From contig DASXBZ010000188.1 of NCBI GenBank assembly GCA_036491435.1, forward strand, positions 1-12,933: DNA of 12,933 nucleotides, in the 5' to 3' direction. Shown one piece after another: positions 7,240-12,933 of the stretch. The position numbers and the translations under genes were made by a program. Origin of the DNA: Bog-473 sp036491435. Its GTDB lineage: Bacteria; Actinomycetota; Acidimicrobiia; Acidimicrobiales; RAAP-2. The first letter of the stretch is position 1. Each line of letters starts with the position of its first letter. The notes beneath the pieces were generated by a model that was not told where the DNA came from, searched no databases, and worked only from the letters and a program-made list of their open reading frames with translations.

Positions 7240-9630
7240 TCAGGACTCCGCTCCGGCGTCCGACGTCGAGAGCAGCTCGAAGGCGGGATTGATCATCGCC
7301 AGCCGGCCGCGGTGCTTCCCGACCATTCCCTCGACCGTGAGGGTGGACCCGCTGCGGAGCCCGCTGATCGATCGCCGCCCGAGGAAGACGATGGTGATTG
7401 CCTCGCCGCTGCCGTCCACCAGCACCAATTCGAGAGTGGGAACGTCCGAGCGGGGCAGGAAACGGACGGTCTTGACCCTTCCGGTGACCTTGGCCCGCGA
7501 TCGCCATTGCAACGCAGATATCGGTTGGGACCCCGCCGGGACCGGCCCGTCGGACACCGGCGCGGCGGGTGGAGGCGTCGCCGGCTCGGGCGCGGGTGCG
7601 CCCCCGTTGAGGACGCTCTCCACCGTGAGTGAGCTCTCCTTGAGGCCCGGGGCGACGTGAAACGGGATGATCGTCGCGTTCACGTGTGGAAGTTGGCTGA
7701 CGATGTCCACGATGTGGTCGGCCGTCTGGTCGTGGAGGATCCGGCGCCAGGCTTTGCCATACGAACGCCGGGGCAGGAGCAGGCTGACCTCGGTGTCACC
7801 GTCGCTCAGCTCGGCCGCCAGCTCGAGCGCCGCCCGGCCGAGACGACGGTCTGGGCAGTCGATGACATCGAGTGGAAGACGGGCGAGCCCCAATTGCTGC
7901 CACCGGGAGATGAGCAGCTCGGCGCGCTTGTGGTCGATGTTGAAATGCACCGCGTGCAGATCGTCGGGAGTGAGGGTGCGGGCGTACTGGATCGCTCTGG
8001 CCGTCGCCAGGTCGATCTTGTCCACCAGGATGACGACGACGTGGCGCCGCAGCACCTTCGCCTCGCACGCCGCCACCGCGGCTCCCTCCTCGAGGACGGC
8101 GTCCTCCTCCCGGTACTCGCGATTCGTCCGCACGAGAGCGAACACGATCAGCGGCATCACCACCACGACCACCCACGCGCCCTGCGTGAATTCGGCGACG
8201 GCGAAGACGACGACGACGACCGCGCAGACCACGGCAGCGACGGCGTTGACGCCTACGCCCTTGCGCCAATGCAGGTCCCGGTGTCGCCAGTGATGGGTCA
8301 CCATGCCGGCGCCGGCCATGGTGAACCCGGTGAACACCCCGATGGCGTACATGGGGATCAGCGCAGAGACCTTGGCGTTGGTCGCGATGAGCAGGACGAT
8401 GGACGCGCCCGCCAGGAGCAGGATCCCGTTCGAGAACACCAACCGGTGACCCCGGACGGTGAGCTTGCGCGGCAGGAAGGAGTCCTCGGCCACGAAGCTC
8501 ACCAGGAACGGGAACCCGGTGAAGCTGGTGTTGGCGGCCAGGATGAGGATCAGCGCCGTCGCCGCCTGCAGCGCGTAGAAGAGGGCATGCCCCGCCGGGG
8601 TCGAGCCGTAGACGAGCTTGCCGATCTCGGAGACGACGGTGGGCGTGCCGTTGACGAAGGGCACCGAGTGGGTGAGCGCGGCCAGCACCGACACCCCGAG
8701 GAACATCGCCCCGAGGATGGTGCTCATCAGGACCAGGGTGGTGCGGGCGTTCCGGGCTTGGGGCTCCCGGAACACACTGACGCCGTTGGAGATGGCTTCT
8801 GTTCCGGTCATGGCCGAGCTGCCGTTGGCGAAGGCGCGCAGGAGGAAGAAGGCCGAGACGCCCAGGATGAGGCCGCCGCTGGCGTGCCCGAGCGGGAGCG
8901 TCCCTTGGCTGGACGACGCCTTGGGCAGGTCGCCGGCGGCTTCCCTTCCGAGACCGACGAGGATGAGTACCGCCATGTTCGCGATGAAGAAGTACGTCGG
9001 GATGGCGAACACCTGGCCGGCTTCTCGAATGCCCCGGAGGTTTCCGAACGCCAGGATCACGACGAAGGCGATCGACAACACGACGGCGTAGCTGCCGAGC
9101 CGGGGAACCGCCGAGATGATCGCATCGGCACCGGCCGCCACTGACACGGCGACGGTGATCGTGTAGCTGATCAACAGAGCGGCCCCGGCGATCTGCGCGA
9201 TGTTCGGACCGAAGTTGTCCCGGCTCACCACGTAGGAGCCACCGGCCTTCGGGTAGGACTTGACGACATCCCGGTAGCAGATCGTGACCACCGCGAGGAC
9301 GGCCAGGATCGCCCCGGTCATCGGCGTGATGATGGAGAAGGCCGCCAGCCCGGCGATCGGCACCAGGATCCGCAGCATCTCCTCGCTCGCATAGGCGGAC
9401 GACGACATGACGTCCGACGAGAGGACGGCGAGCGCCGTGGGCTTCCCGAGCCGCTGACCGTGGAGCTGGTCGCTGACCAGGGGCGGTCCGAGGAGGACCC
9501 GCTTCACGCGATAGCGAAAGCTTTCCGGCAGGCTTGCGGCCAGCGTGGTGTCGGTGCGAGTGGGCGACCGGGTCAAGTCATGGACGGGGCGCCGGACCTC
9601 AGGCTCGGTGGTTGTCTCTGTCCCGGACAC
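7240..9630 (-). CDS. KimA-like APC-superfamily potassium transporter with USP-like domain and C-terminal OB-fold
   Basis: Predicted integral membrane permease, probably for K+ uptake. Numbered from GTG 9630 (796 residues), residues about 50-503 form a roughly 12-helix APC core. The first helix motif LSSDVMSSSAY gives D73 and Y80, at the same spacing as the K+-ligand residues D36 and Y43 of Bacillus subtilis KimA (from memory). Residues about 527-660 are a cytosolic USP-like alpha/beta domain, as in KimA. A Pro/Ala-rich linker (677-705) leads to an extra OB-fold (about 708-788, bases 7266-7509). Its IVFLGRRSISGLRSG and NPAFELL stretches closely resemble the stand-alone mycobacterial protein Rv2694c. 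The frame can also start at TTG 9660. Neither start has a strong ribosome site. Amino-acid transport is the alternative. The KdpD-like neighbour favours K+. Confidence 0.9.
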   Translation of the reverse strand: MSGTETTTEPEVRRPVHDLTRSPTRTDTTLAASLPESFRYRVKRVLLGPPLVSDQLHGQRLGKPTALAVLSSDVMSSSAYASEEMLRILVPIAGLAAFSIITPMTGAILAVLAVVTICYRDVVKSYPKAGGSYVVSRDNFGPNIAQIAGAALLISYTITVAVSVAAGADAIISAVPRLGSYAVVLSIAFVVILAFGNLRGIREAGQVFAIPTYFFIANMAVLILVGLGREAAGDLPKASSSQGTLPLGHASGGLILGVSAFFLLRAFANGSSAMTGTEAISNGVSVFREPQARNARTTLVLMSTILGAMFLGVSVLAALTHSVPFVNGTPTVVSEIGKLVYGSTPAGHALFYALQAATALILILAANTSFTGFPFLVSFVAEDSFLPRKLTVRGHRLVFSNGILLLAGASIVLLIATNAKVSALIPMYAIGVFTGFTMAGAGMVTHHWRHRDLHWRKGVGVNAVAAVVCAVVVVVFAVAEFTQGAWVVVVVMPLIVFALVRTNREYREEDAVLEEGAAVAACEAKVLRRHVVVILVDKIDLATARAIQYARTLTPDDLHAVHFNIDHKRAELLISRWQQLGLARLPLDVIDCPDRRLGRAALELAAELSDGDTEVSLLLPRRSYGKAWRRILHDQTADHIVDIVSQLPHVNATIIPFHVAPGLKESSLTVESVLNGGAPAPEPATPPPAAPVSDGPVPAGSQPISALQWRSRAKVTGRVKTVRFLPRSDVPTLELVLVDGSGEAITIVFLGRRSISGLRSGSTLTVEGMVGKHRGRLAMINPAFELLSTSDAGAES

Positions 9631-9713
9631 GCCGCCAGTTCTAGCCTCAAACCGAACCAATACAAGCCCATGGCCTGCCGGAAGGACACCGAGGGACCGC
9701 CCGGGTCCTGCAG

Positions 9714-9729
9714 GAGGCGCGGGCGCCTC
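9714..9729. promoter_or_regulatory. Candidate operator: near-palindrome GAGGCGC-GG-GCGCCTC
   Basis: Perfect 7-base inverted repeat with a 2-base spacer, 19 bases before the PPOX start codon and about 84 bases upstream of the KimA-like start, in the 118-base divergent gap 9631-9748. CCTGCAGG (9707-9714) and a GGACC/GGTCC repeat (9694-9708) sit beside it. The position suits a repressor site covering the + strand promoter or 5' leader. No regulator gene is adjacent. Confidence 0.35.
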
Positions 9730-9739
9730 GGACTAGAAC

Positions 9740-9744
9740 GGAGG
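9740..9744 (+). promoter_or_regulatory. Ribosome binding site of the PPOX gene
   Basis: GGAGG lies 4 bases before the ATG at 9749 and confirms that start. Confidence 0.6.
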
Positions 9745-9748
9745 ACGC

Positions 9749-10195
9749 ATGACCGATCTGTCGAAGTTCGCCGAGATCGTGCCGCTCGACAACGGGCTGT
9801 GTGTCATCAGCACCATCCGGCGCGATGGCAGCGTGCAGTCGAGCGTCGTCAATGCCGGCGTCCTGCCGCACCCGGTGAGCGGCGAGAGCGTCGTCGGCCT
9901 GGTAGCCGCCGGTCGCGCCAAGCTCGCGAACCTGCGCGCCGATCCACGCTGCACGATCGTCGTCCGCGGCAGCTGGCGGTGGGTCGCCGTCGAAGGGACG
10001 GCGGACATCATCGGACCGGATGACCCCCGCCCGGAGGTCGACGCCGAGCGACTGCGGGTCCTGTTGCGCGACATCTTCAAGGCAGCCGGGGGGCGACACG
10101 ACGACTGGGACACCTACGACCGCGCGATGGCCGAAGAGCGCAGGGCGGCCGTGCTGATCTCACCGCAGCGGATCTACAGCAACCCCACGACCTGA
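9749..10195 (+). CDS. PPOX-class (pyridoxamine 5'-phosphate oxidase fold) oxidoreductase, probably F420-dependent (TIGR03618-like)
   Basis: Small split-barrel flavin or deazaflavin-binding protein, 148 residues, within the usual 130-150 range of the actinobacterial F420 PPOX family. The N-terminal strand pair is GLCVISTIRRDGSVQSSVVN. It is followed by the KLANLRADPRCTIVV block and then WVAVEGTADII, the typical order for TIGR03618-type proteins, which reduce or oxidise small substrates with F420. The C-terminal AVLISPQRIY ending is also typical. FMN binding instead of F420 cannot be excluded. It is transcribed away from the KimA-like gene and converges on the crotonase gene with 9 bases between stops. 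Its substrate is not predictable. Confidence 0.9.
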   Translation: MTDLSKFAEIVPLDNGLCVISTIRRDGSVQSSVVNAGVLPHPVSGESVVGLVAAGRAKLANLRADPRCTIVVRGSWRWVAVEGTADIIGPDDPRPEVDAERLRVLLRDIFKAAGGRHDDWDTYDRAMAEERRAAVLISPQRIYSNPTT

Positions 10196-10216
10196 CCTGC
10201 GGCCTCAGGTCGGTGG
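10185..10216. terminator. Shared bidirectional terminator-like hairpin containing both stop codons
   Basis: GACCTGA (10189-10195) pairs with TCAGGTC (10205-10211). CCAC (10185-10188) pairs with GTGG (10213-10216) past one bulged G. This gives 11 base pairs with a 9-base loop. The TGA of the PPOX gene (10193-10195) pairs exactly with the TCA (10205-10207) that is the stop of the crotonase gene on the other strand. There is no T-tract on either side. Given the convergent genes only 9 bases apart, a two-way terminator is the simplest reading. Confidence 0.55.
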
Positions 10217-10972
10217 ACGGGCCGACCCGGGAGGGCCGAACTTGGAGCTGAGCCACCCAGCCTCGGCGCGCTCGCGGCGGCTCGCCGCGCTCACCATCTG
10301 CATCCGATCCGCCCGGAGCAGTCGCTTCGACGAGGCGACGGCGGCCGCTGGTTGCTGCGCGATGCGCGCCGCGAGGGCCCCGACGTCCTCGTCGAGTTGT
10401 TCGCGCGGGCACCTCGACACGGCGAGGCCGTAGCTCACCGCTTCGGACGCATCGATCCAGCGCGACGTGAAGAAGAGCTCGGCCGCGCGCTGTGGGCCGA
10501 CGATGGCGGGCAGGAGCGCGCTGCTCCCGGCCTCGGGGGCGGTGCTCAGCGACGTGAACGGGAACCGCAGCCGCGCGTCGTCTGCCACCAGCACCACGTC
10601 GCAGTGCAGAAGGATCGTGGCCCCGAAGCCGACGGCCGGTCCGTGGACCGCGGCGACCAGAGGCTTGGCGAAACCGAGAAGCTCCTTGACGAGCGCGTCG
10701 AAGGTCTCTCCCAGCCGCTGCCCGCCCTTGCTCGCCTCGTCGCCGAGCTCCTCGAGGTCGACGCCGCTGCAGAAGGCCCTGCCCTGGCCCCGCAGGACTA
10801 CCACCAAGACGTCGGGGTTCTCGGCCGCATCGTGGAGGAGCTGGGCGAGGCGACGGTAGGACGCAGAGGTGAAGGCGTTGAGCCGGGTGGGGCGGTTCAA
10901 GGTGAGGTTCCGCACCGGACCGTCGTCCGACGCCAGGACGAGCTGGTCCGACGGGGACGCCTGGTTGGTCAC
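10205..10972 (-). CDS. Crotonase-fold protein, ECI2-like enoyl-CoA delta-isomerase candidate
   Basis: Acts on an acyl-CoA thioester in the cytosol. The 255-residue length is standard for the enoyl-CoA hydratase/isomerase superfamily. Oxyanion-hole segments are present: AFCSGVDL (66-73) and VHGPAVGFGAT (109-119). Aligning to rat enoyl-CoA hydratase, the two catalytic glutamates (E144, E164) correspond to A118 and F138 here, so classical hydration is unlikely. A glutamate in STAPEAGSS (E147) matches the PEG-type catalytic Glu of ECI2 delta3,delta2-enoyl-CoA isomerases. The C-terminal AGWLSSKF region also fits that group. The GTG start overlaps the upstream SDR stop as GTGA, so the two are co-translated. 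Isomerase function is inferred. A non-catalytic or other crotonase reaction remains possible. Confidence 0.9.
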   Translation of the reverse strand: MTNQASPSDQLVLASDDGPVRNLTLNRPTRLNAFTSASYRRLAQLLHDAAENPDVLVVVLRGQGRAFCSGVDLEELGDEASKGGQRLGETFDALVKELLGFAKPLVAAVHGPAVGFGATILLHCDVVLVADDARLRFPFTSLSTAPEAGSSALLPAIVGPQRAAELFFTSRWIDASEAVSYGLAVSRCPREQLDEDVGALAARIAQQPAAAVASSKRLLRADRMQMVSAASRRERAEAGWLSSKFGPPGSARPPT

Positions 10973-11712
10973 GTGATCACGTCGGCCCGGGCGTCCAGCA
11001 CGGCCCGGAGTCGGCGCTCGACGTCATCGTCACCCTGATCGTCGGTGAAGACATACGCGCGGTCGTGCCGGATGGCATCGAGCACATTGGCCGCGACAAC
11101 GGCGGGCGGGATCGTGCCGATCGGGTTCATCGCAGTCTTGACCATTCCCGGCATCACCGCGCTCGCTCCGACCGGCGCACCCAATTCTTCGAGCTCGGCC
11201 CGCAACACGTCGGTCAAGCCGAGGACCCCGTGCTTTGCGACCGTGTAGGGGGCCAGGCGCGGGAGCGTCAGCACGGCCGCCATCGACGCGACGTTCACCA
11301 CGTGGCCTTCCTCGCCGGAGGCGAGGATCAGCGGCACGAAGGTCCGCACGCCGTGGATGACCCCCCACAGGTCGACGTCGATCACCCTGTGCCATTCGTC
11401 GAGCGGGATCTCCCAGGAATTGCCGCCGCCGACCACCCCGGCGTTGTTCACCGCCACGTGCAGAAACCCGAAACGGTCGATCACCGCCCGCCCGACCGCT
11501 TCCATCGAGGCCGGGTCGCGTACGTCGGCCCGGACAGGCTCGACGTTCGCCTCGCTGCCCCGGAGGCGGTCTGTCTCTGACTTGAGCCGCTCCTCGTCGA
11601 TGTCGACCATCACGACCCGCATGCCCTCGCCGGCGAAGGCCTCCACGATCGCCAGCCCGATGCCGCTCGCCGCACCCGTGACCACCGCCACACGATCTCG
11701 GAGCTCTCTCAT
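10969..11712 (-). CDS. Short-chain dehydrogenase/reductase (classical SDR, NAD-type)
   Basis: Cytosolic oxidoreductase of 247 residues, normal for classical SDRs. The cofactor loop TGAASGIG (12-19) and D37 at the end of the second strand suggest NAD(H). NNAG is at 89-92. The catalytic residues are S143, Y156 and K160 (YTVAK). The fourth tetrad residue, usually Asn, is D114 in VDLWGV, a substitution common in actinobacterial relatives. The ATG at 11712 is chosen because homology begins there. The frame remains open upstream into the opposite-strand STAS gene, but that extension has no homology. No ribosome site precedes the ATG (CGCCCC), so leaderless translation is possible. It is first in a two-gene operon with the crotonase, which fits alcohol or 3-hydroxyacyl-CoA metabolism. 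Confidence 0.92.
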   Translation of the reverse strand: MRELRDRVAVVTGAASGIGLAIVEAFAGEGMRVVMVDIDEERLKSETDRLRGSEANVEPVRADVRDPASMEAVGRAVIDRFGFLHVAVNNAGVVGGGNSWEIPLDEWHRVIDVDLWGVIHGVRTFVPLILASGEEGHVVNVASMAAVLTLPRLAPYTVAKHGVLGLTDVLRAELEELGAPVGASAVMPGMVKTAMNPIGTIPPAVVAANVLDAIRHDRAYVFTDDQGDDDVERRLRAVLDARADVIT

Positions 11713-11746
11713 GGGGCGATTGTGGCACCCTGACGCCTGGAGCGGC

Positions 11747-11784
11747 CCCGGAGAGCCGGCACGGAACCCACCTCGGTCTCCGGG
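11747..11784. repeat. Inverted repeat CCCGGAGA / TCTCCGGG with 22-base spacer
   Basis: Perfect 8-base arms at 11747-11754 and 11777-11784, about 30 bases centre to centre (near three helical turns), in the 201-base divergent gap between the SDR and STAS genes (11713-11913). It could be a pair of half-sites for a regulator or a hairpin in the SDR leader. Apart from this and a weak TACACT at 11814-11819, I see no clear promoter in the gap. Confidence 0.35.
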
Positions 11785-11903
11785 TCGCGCATCCACCCAA
11801 ATCCTCTCCCCAGGTACACTCAGATTGGCCGGGTCAAAGAGGTGCCCGAGGAGGTCGTCAAGGGGTTCGGCGACCATTGCCTGGACGGAGAAAGCACAGT
11901 CTG

Positions 11904-11908
11904 GGAGG
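11904..11908 (+). promoter_or_regulatory. Ribosome binding site fixing the STAS start
   Basis: GGAGG lies 5 bases before ATG 11914. The frame is open back to a GTG at 11842, but that codon has no usable site and would add 24 residues not seen in STAS proteins. Confidence 0.6.
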
Positions 11909-11913
11909 GGAAC

Positions 11914-12276
11914 ATGGCCCTCGACATTCGGCGCTCGGCGCCCCTGATCACAGAAATCCGCGGCTCGAAGAGCCACGCGCTCGTCCTCCTGTCGGGTGAG
12001 CTCGATACGTCGACCGCCGGCGGGCTCTACGAGGAGCTGGCACGGATCAGCCGCGACGGGATCGTCCACGTCGCCCTCGATCTCACCGATCTCGAGTTCA
12101 TCGACTCGACCGGGATCTCGGTCCTCATCGCCGAGCACAAGCGGACGGCTTCGGCCGGGGGCGAGCTCATCATTCTCTCGCCGCATCGCAACGTTCGACG
12201 AGTTTTCGAGGTGGCCGGCCTGATGGACGTCCTCGACGTGTTGCCCCCTGCTGCTTCCGGGGAGACCGCCGGATAG
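11914..12276 (+). CDS. STAS-domain anti-sigma factor antagonist (anti-anti-sigma factor)
   Basis: Partner-switching regulator that would bind an anti-sigma kinase of the RsbW/SpoIIAB type and release a sigma factor. The 120-residue single-domain protein matches SpoIIAA/RsbV length. The LSGELDTSTA stretch (26-35) and the switch-helix motif FIDSTGISVL (62-71) are diagnostic. S65 is the expected phosphorylation site, equivalent to SpoIIAA Ser58. The C-terminal HRNVRRVFEVAGL (91-103) is also standard. No anti-sigma kinase or sigma factor is encoded in the window, so its partner is elsewhere. It ends only 3 bases from the stop of the convergent GAF-ANTAR gene. Confidence 0.93.
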   Translation: MALDIRRSAPLITEIRGSKSHALVLLSGELDTSTAGGLYEELARISRDGIVHVALDLTDLEFIDSTGISVLIAEHKRTASAGGELIILSPHRNVRRVFEVAGLMDVLDVLPPAASGETAG

Positions 12277-12279
12277 CCG

Positions 12280-12933
12280 TTACTCGCTCACCCGGACGTT
12301 GCGCTGCGTCGACTCGACGATCTCCTGCGCCAGTTCGGACACCTTTCGGTTGGACCGTTGTGACGCTCTGCGGAGGGACTCGAAGGCCTGATCGGCATCG
12401 GTGCCGGTGCGCGCCATCAGGATGCCCTTGGCCTGCTCGATGACACCCCTCGTCTCGAGGGCGCGTTCGAGGCTCTGGCGTGCCTTCCCGTTGCGCCAAT
12501 CGCCGCGGGCGTGCGTCAGGGTGATGGCCGCGTGCGTCGCAAAGGCCTGACCGATGCGCTCGTCTTCCTCGTCGAAGGCGCCCTCGCGGTCGCCGTACAG
12601 ATTGAGTGCTCCGATGCCGTCGTTGTGCACGACGAGAGGGTACGAAAGGACCGAGTAGACCCCCTCGGACCGGGCCAACTCGAAGAACTCCGGCCAGCGC
12701 TGGTCCTGCTCGGTGGAGTCGACGCGGTTGATCACCTGGTTCCGGTACGCGTGGAGACACGGCCCGCTCTCCACTTCGTACTGGAAGCGATCGACCCGCT
12801 CCGTGGCCGCGTTCGTCGCGGCCACGGTGTGCGGCCCCGTCGGGTCGAGCAGGGTGATGCCGGCCATCGAACAACTGTCCAACGCGGCGCAGACGAGCTC
12901 GACGATCTGTTGGAGCGCCGACTCGACGATCGT
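12280..12933 (-). CDS. GAF-ANTAR domain response regulator (RNA-binding antiterminator), 5' end outside the window
   Basis: Cytosolic sensor-regulator. The GAF domain would bind a small ligand and the ANTAR domain would bind RNA hairpins to prevent transcription termination. The frame is open to the right edge, giving 217 visible residues beginning TIVESALQQIVEL, part of the usual first GAF helix, so only a short N-terminus is missing. TTG 12882 inside it is a leucine codon, not a start. Using visible numbering, GAF spans about 1-145, with the actinobacterial ESGPCLHA motif (55-62). ANTAR spans about 152-210 with RGVIEQAKGILMART (162-176). The family is common in actinobacteria. Its convergent neighbour is a STAS protein, and both are signal-transduction modules, though opposite orientation argues against an operon. 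Confidence 0.92.
   Translation of the reverse strand, partial: TIVESALQQIVELVCAALDSCSMAGITLLDPTGPHTVAATNAATERVDRFQYEVESGPCLHAYRNQVINRVDSTEQDQRWPEFFELARSEGVYSVLSYPLVVHNDGIGALNLYGDREGAFDEEDERIGQAFATHAAITLTHARGDWRNGKARQSLERALETRGVIEQAKGILMARTGTDADQAFESLRRASQRSNRKVSELAQEIVESTQRNVRVSE

Noticed and set aside
6402..7292. A 296-codon + strand frame opposite the DUF4118-GAF gene
   Set aside because: Low-complexity Arg/Gly/Glu-rich translation without domains. The - strand frame has membrane helices and the DUF4118 motif.
7657..9144. A 495-codon open frame on the + strand opposite the KimA-like gene
   Set aside because: It is very rich in Asp, His, Arg, Glu and Gly, with no recognisable domain. It is the expected antisense shadow of a high-GC membrane-protein gene, and the opposite strand encodes a clear transporter.
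11725..11730. CACAAT just before the SDR start (read on the - strand) as a -10 box for a leaderless transcript
   Set aside because: The position is suggestive, but two of six bases differ from TATAAT and no -35 hexamer is found at suitable spacing.
11713..12186. N-terminal extension of the SDR frame across the divergent gap and the STAS gene
   Set aside because: The classical SDR N-terminus begins at ATG 11712. The extension is antisense to a well-supported STAS gene.

Overview
This window is high-GC DNA with twelve well-supported protein genes, packed on both strands with frequent GTG starts and 4-base ATGA/GTGA overlaps. The gene families point to an actinobacterium, possibly an uncultured or Acidimicrobiia-like one. 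They include a GAF-ANTAR regulator, a STAS anti-anti-sigma factor, an F420/flavin PPOX protein, and an OB-fold domain of the Rv2694c type. Species cannot be fixed from sequence alone. No RNA genes, insertion sequences, CRISPR arrays or tRNAs were seen.

Region A (1-4196, + strand) is a compact catabolic cluster: a Rieske non-heme iron oxygenase that probably begins upstream of the window, a TauD/TfdA-type Fe(II)/2-oxoglutarate dioxygenase, a DUF1330 domain fused in frame to a short-chain dehydrogenase (SDR), and a conserved protein of unknown function that may be a tandem alpha/beta-barrel. Two oxygenases plus a dehydrogenase suggest attack on an aromatic or ether-type organic compound. The substrate is not identifiable. 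Rows counted by hand here are somewhat lower in GC than rows further on.

Region B (4325-6348, - strand) is an FtsX/MacB-type ABC permease whose stop overlaps the start of its ATPase. The ATPase carries a C-terminal cyclic-nucleotide-binding domain, so transport may be ligand-gated.

Region C (6471-9630, - strand) looks like a potassium module. A KimA-like APC-superfamily transporter carries a USP-like domain and a C-terminal OB-fold. It is followed one base later by a membrane protein with the KdpD-type DUF4118 sensor region and a GAF-like domain but no histidine kinase. This is the most interesting part of the window.

Region D (9749-12933) holds a divergent PPOX/F420-type oxidoreductase (+). 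It converges on a two-gene - strand operon of an SDR and a crotonase-fold enoyl-CoA isomerase-like protein. A hairpin containing both stop codons lies at that convergence. A STAS protein (+) follows, converging at 3 bases' distance on a GAF-ANTAR regulator that runs off the right edge. Gene-free gaps are all about 200 bases or less. The notable ones contain inverted repeats, listed below.
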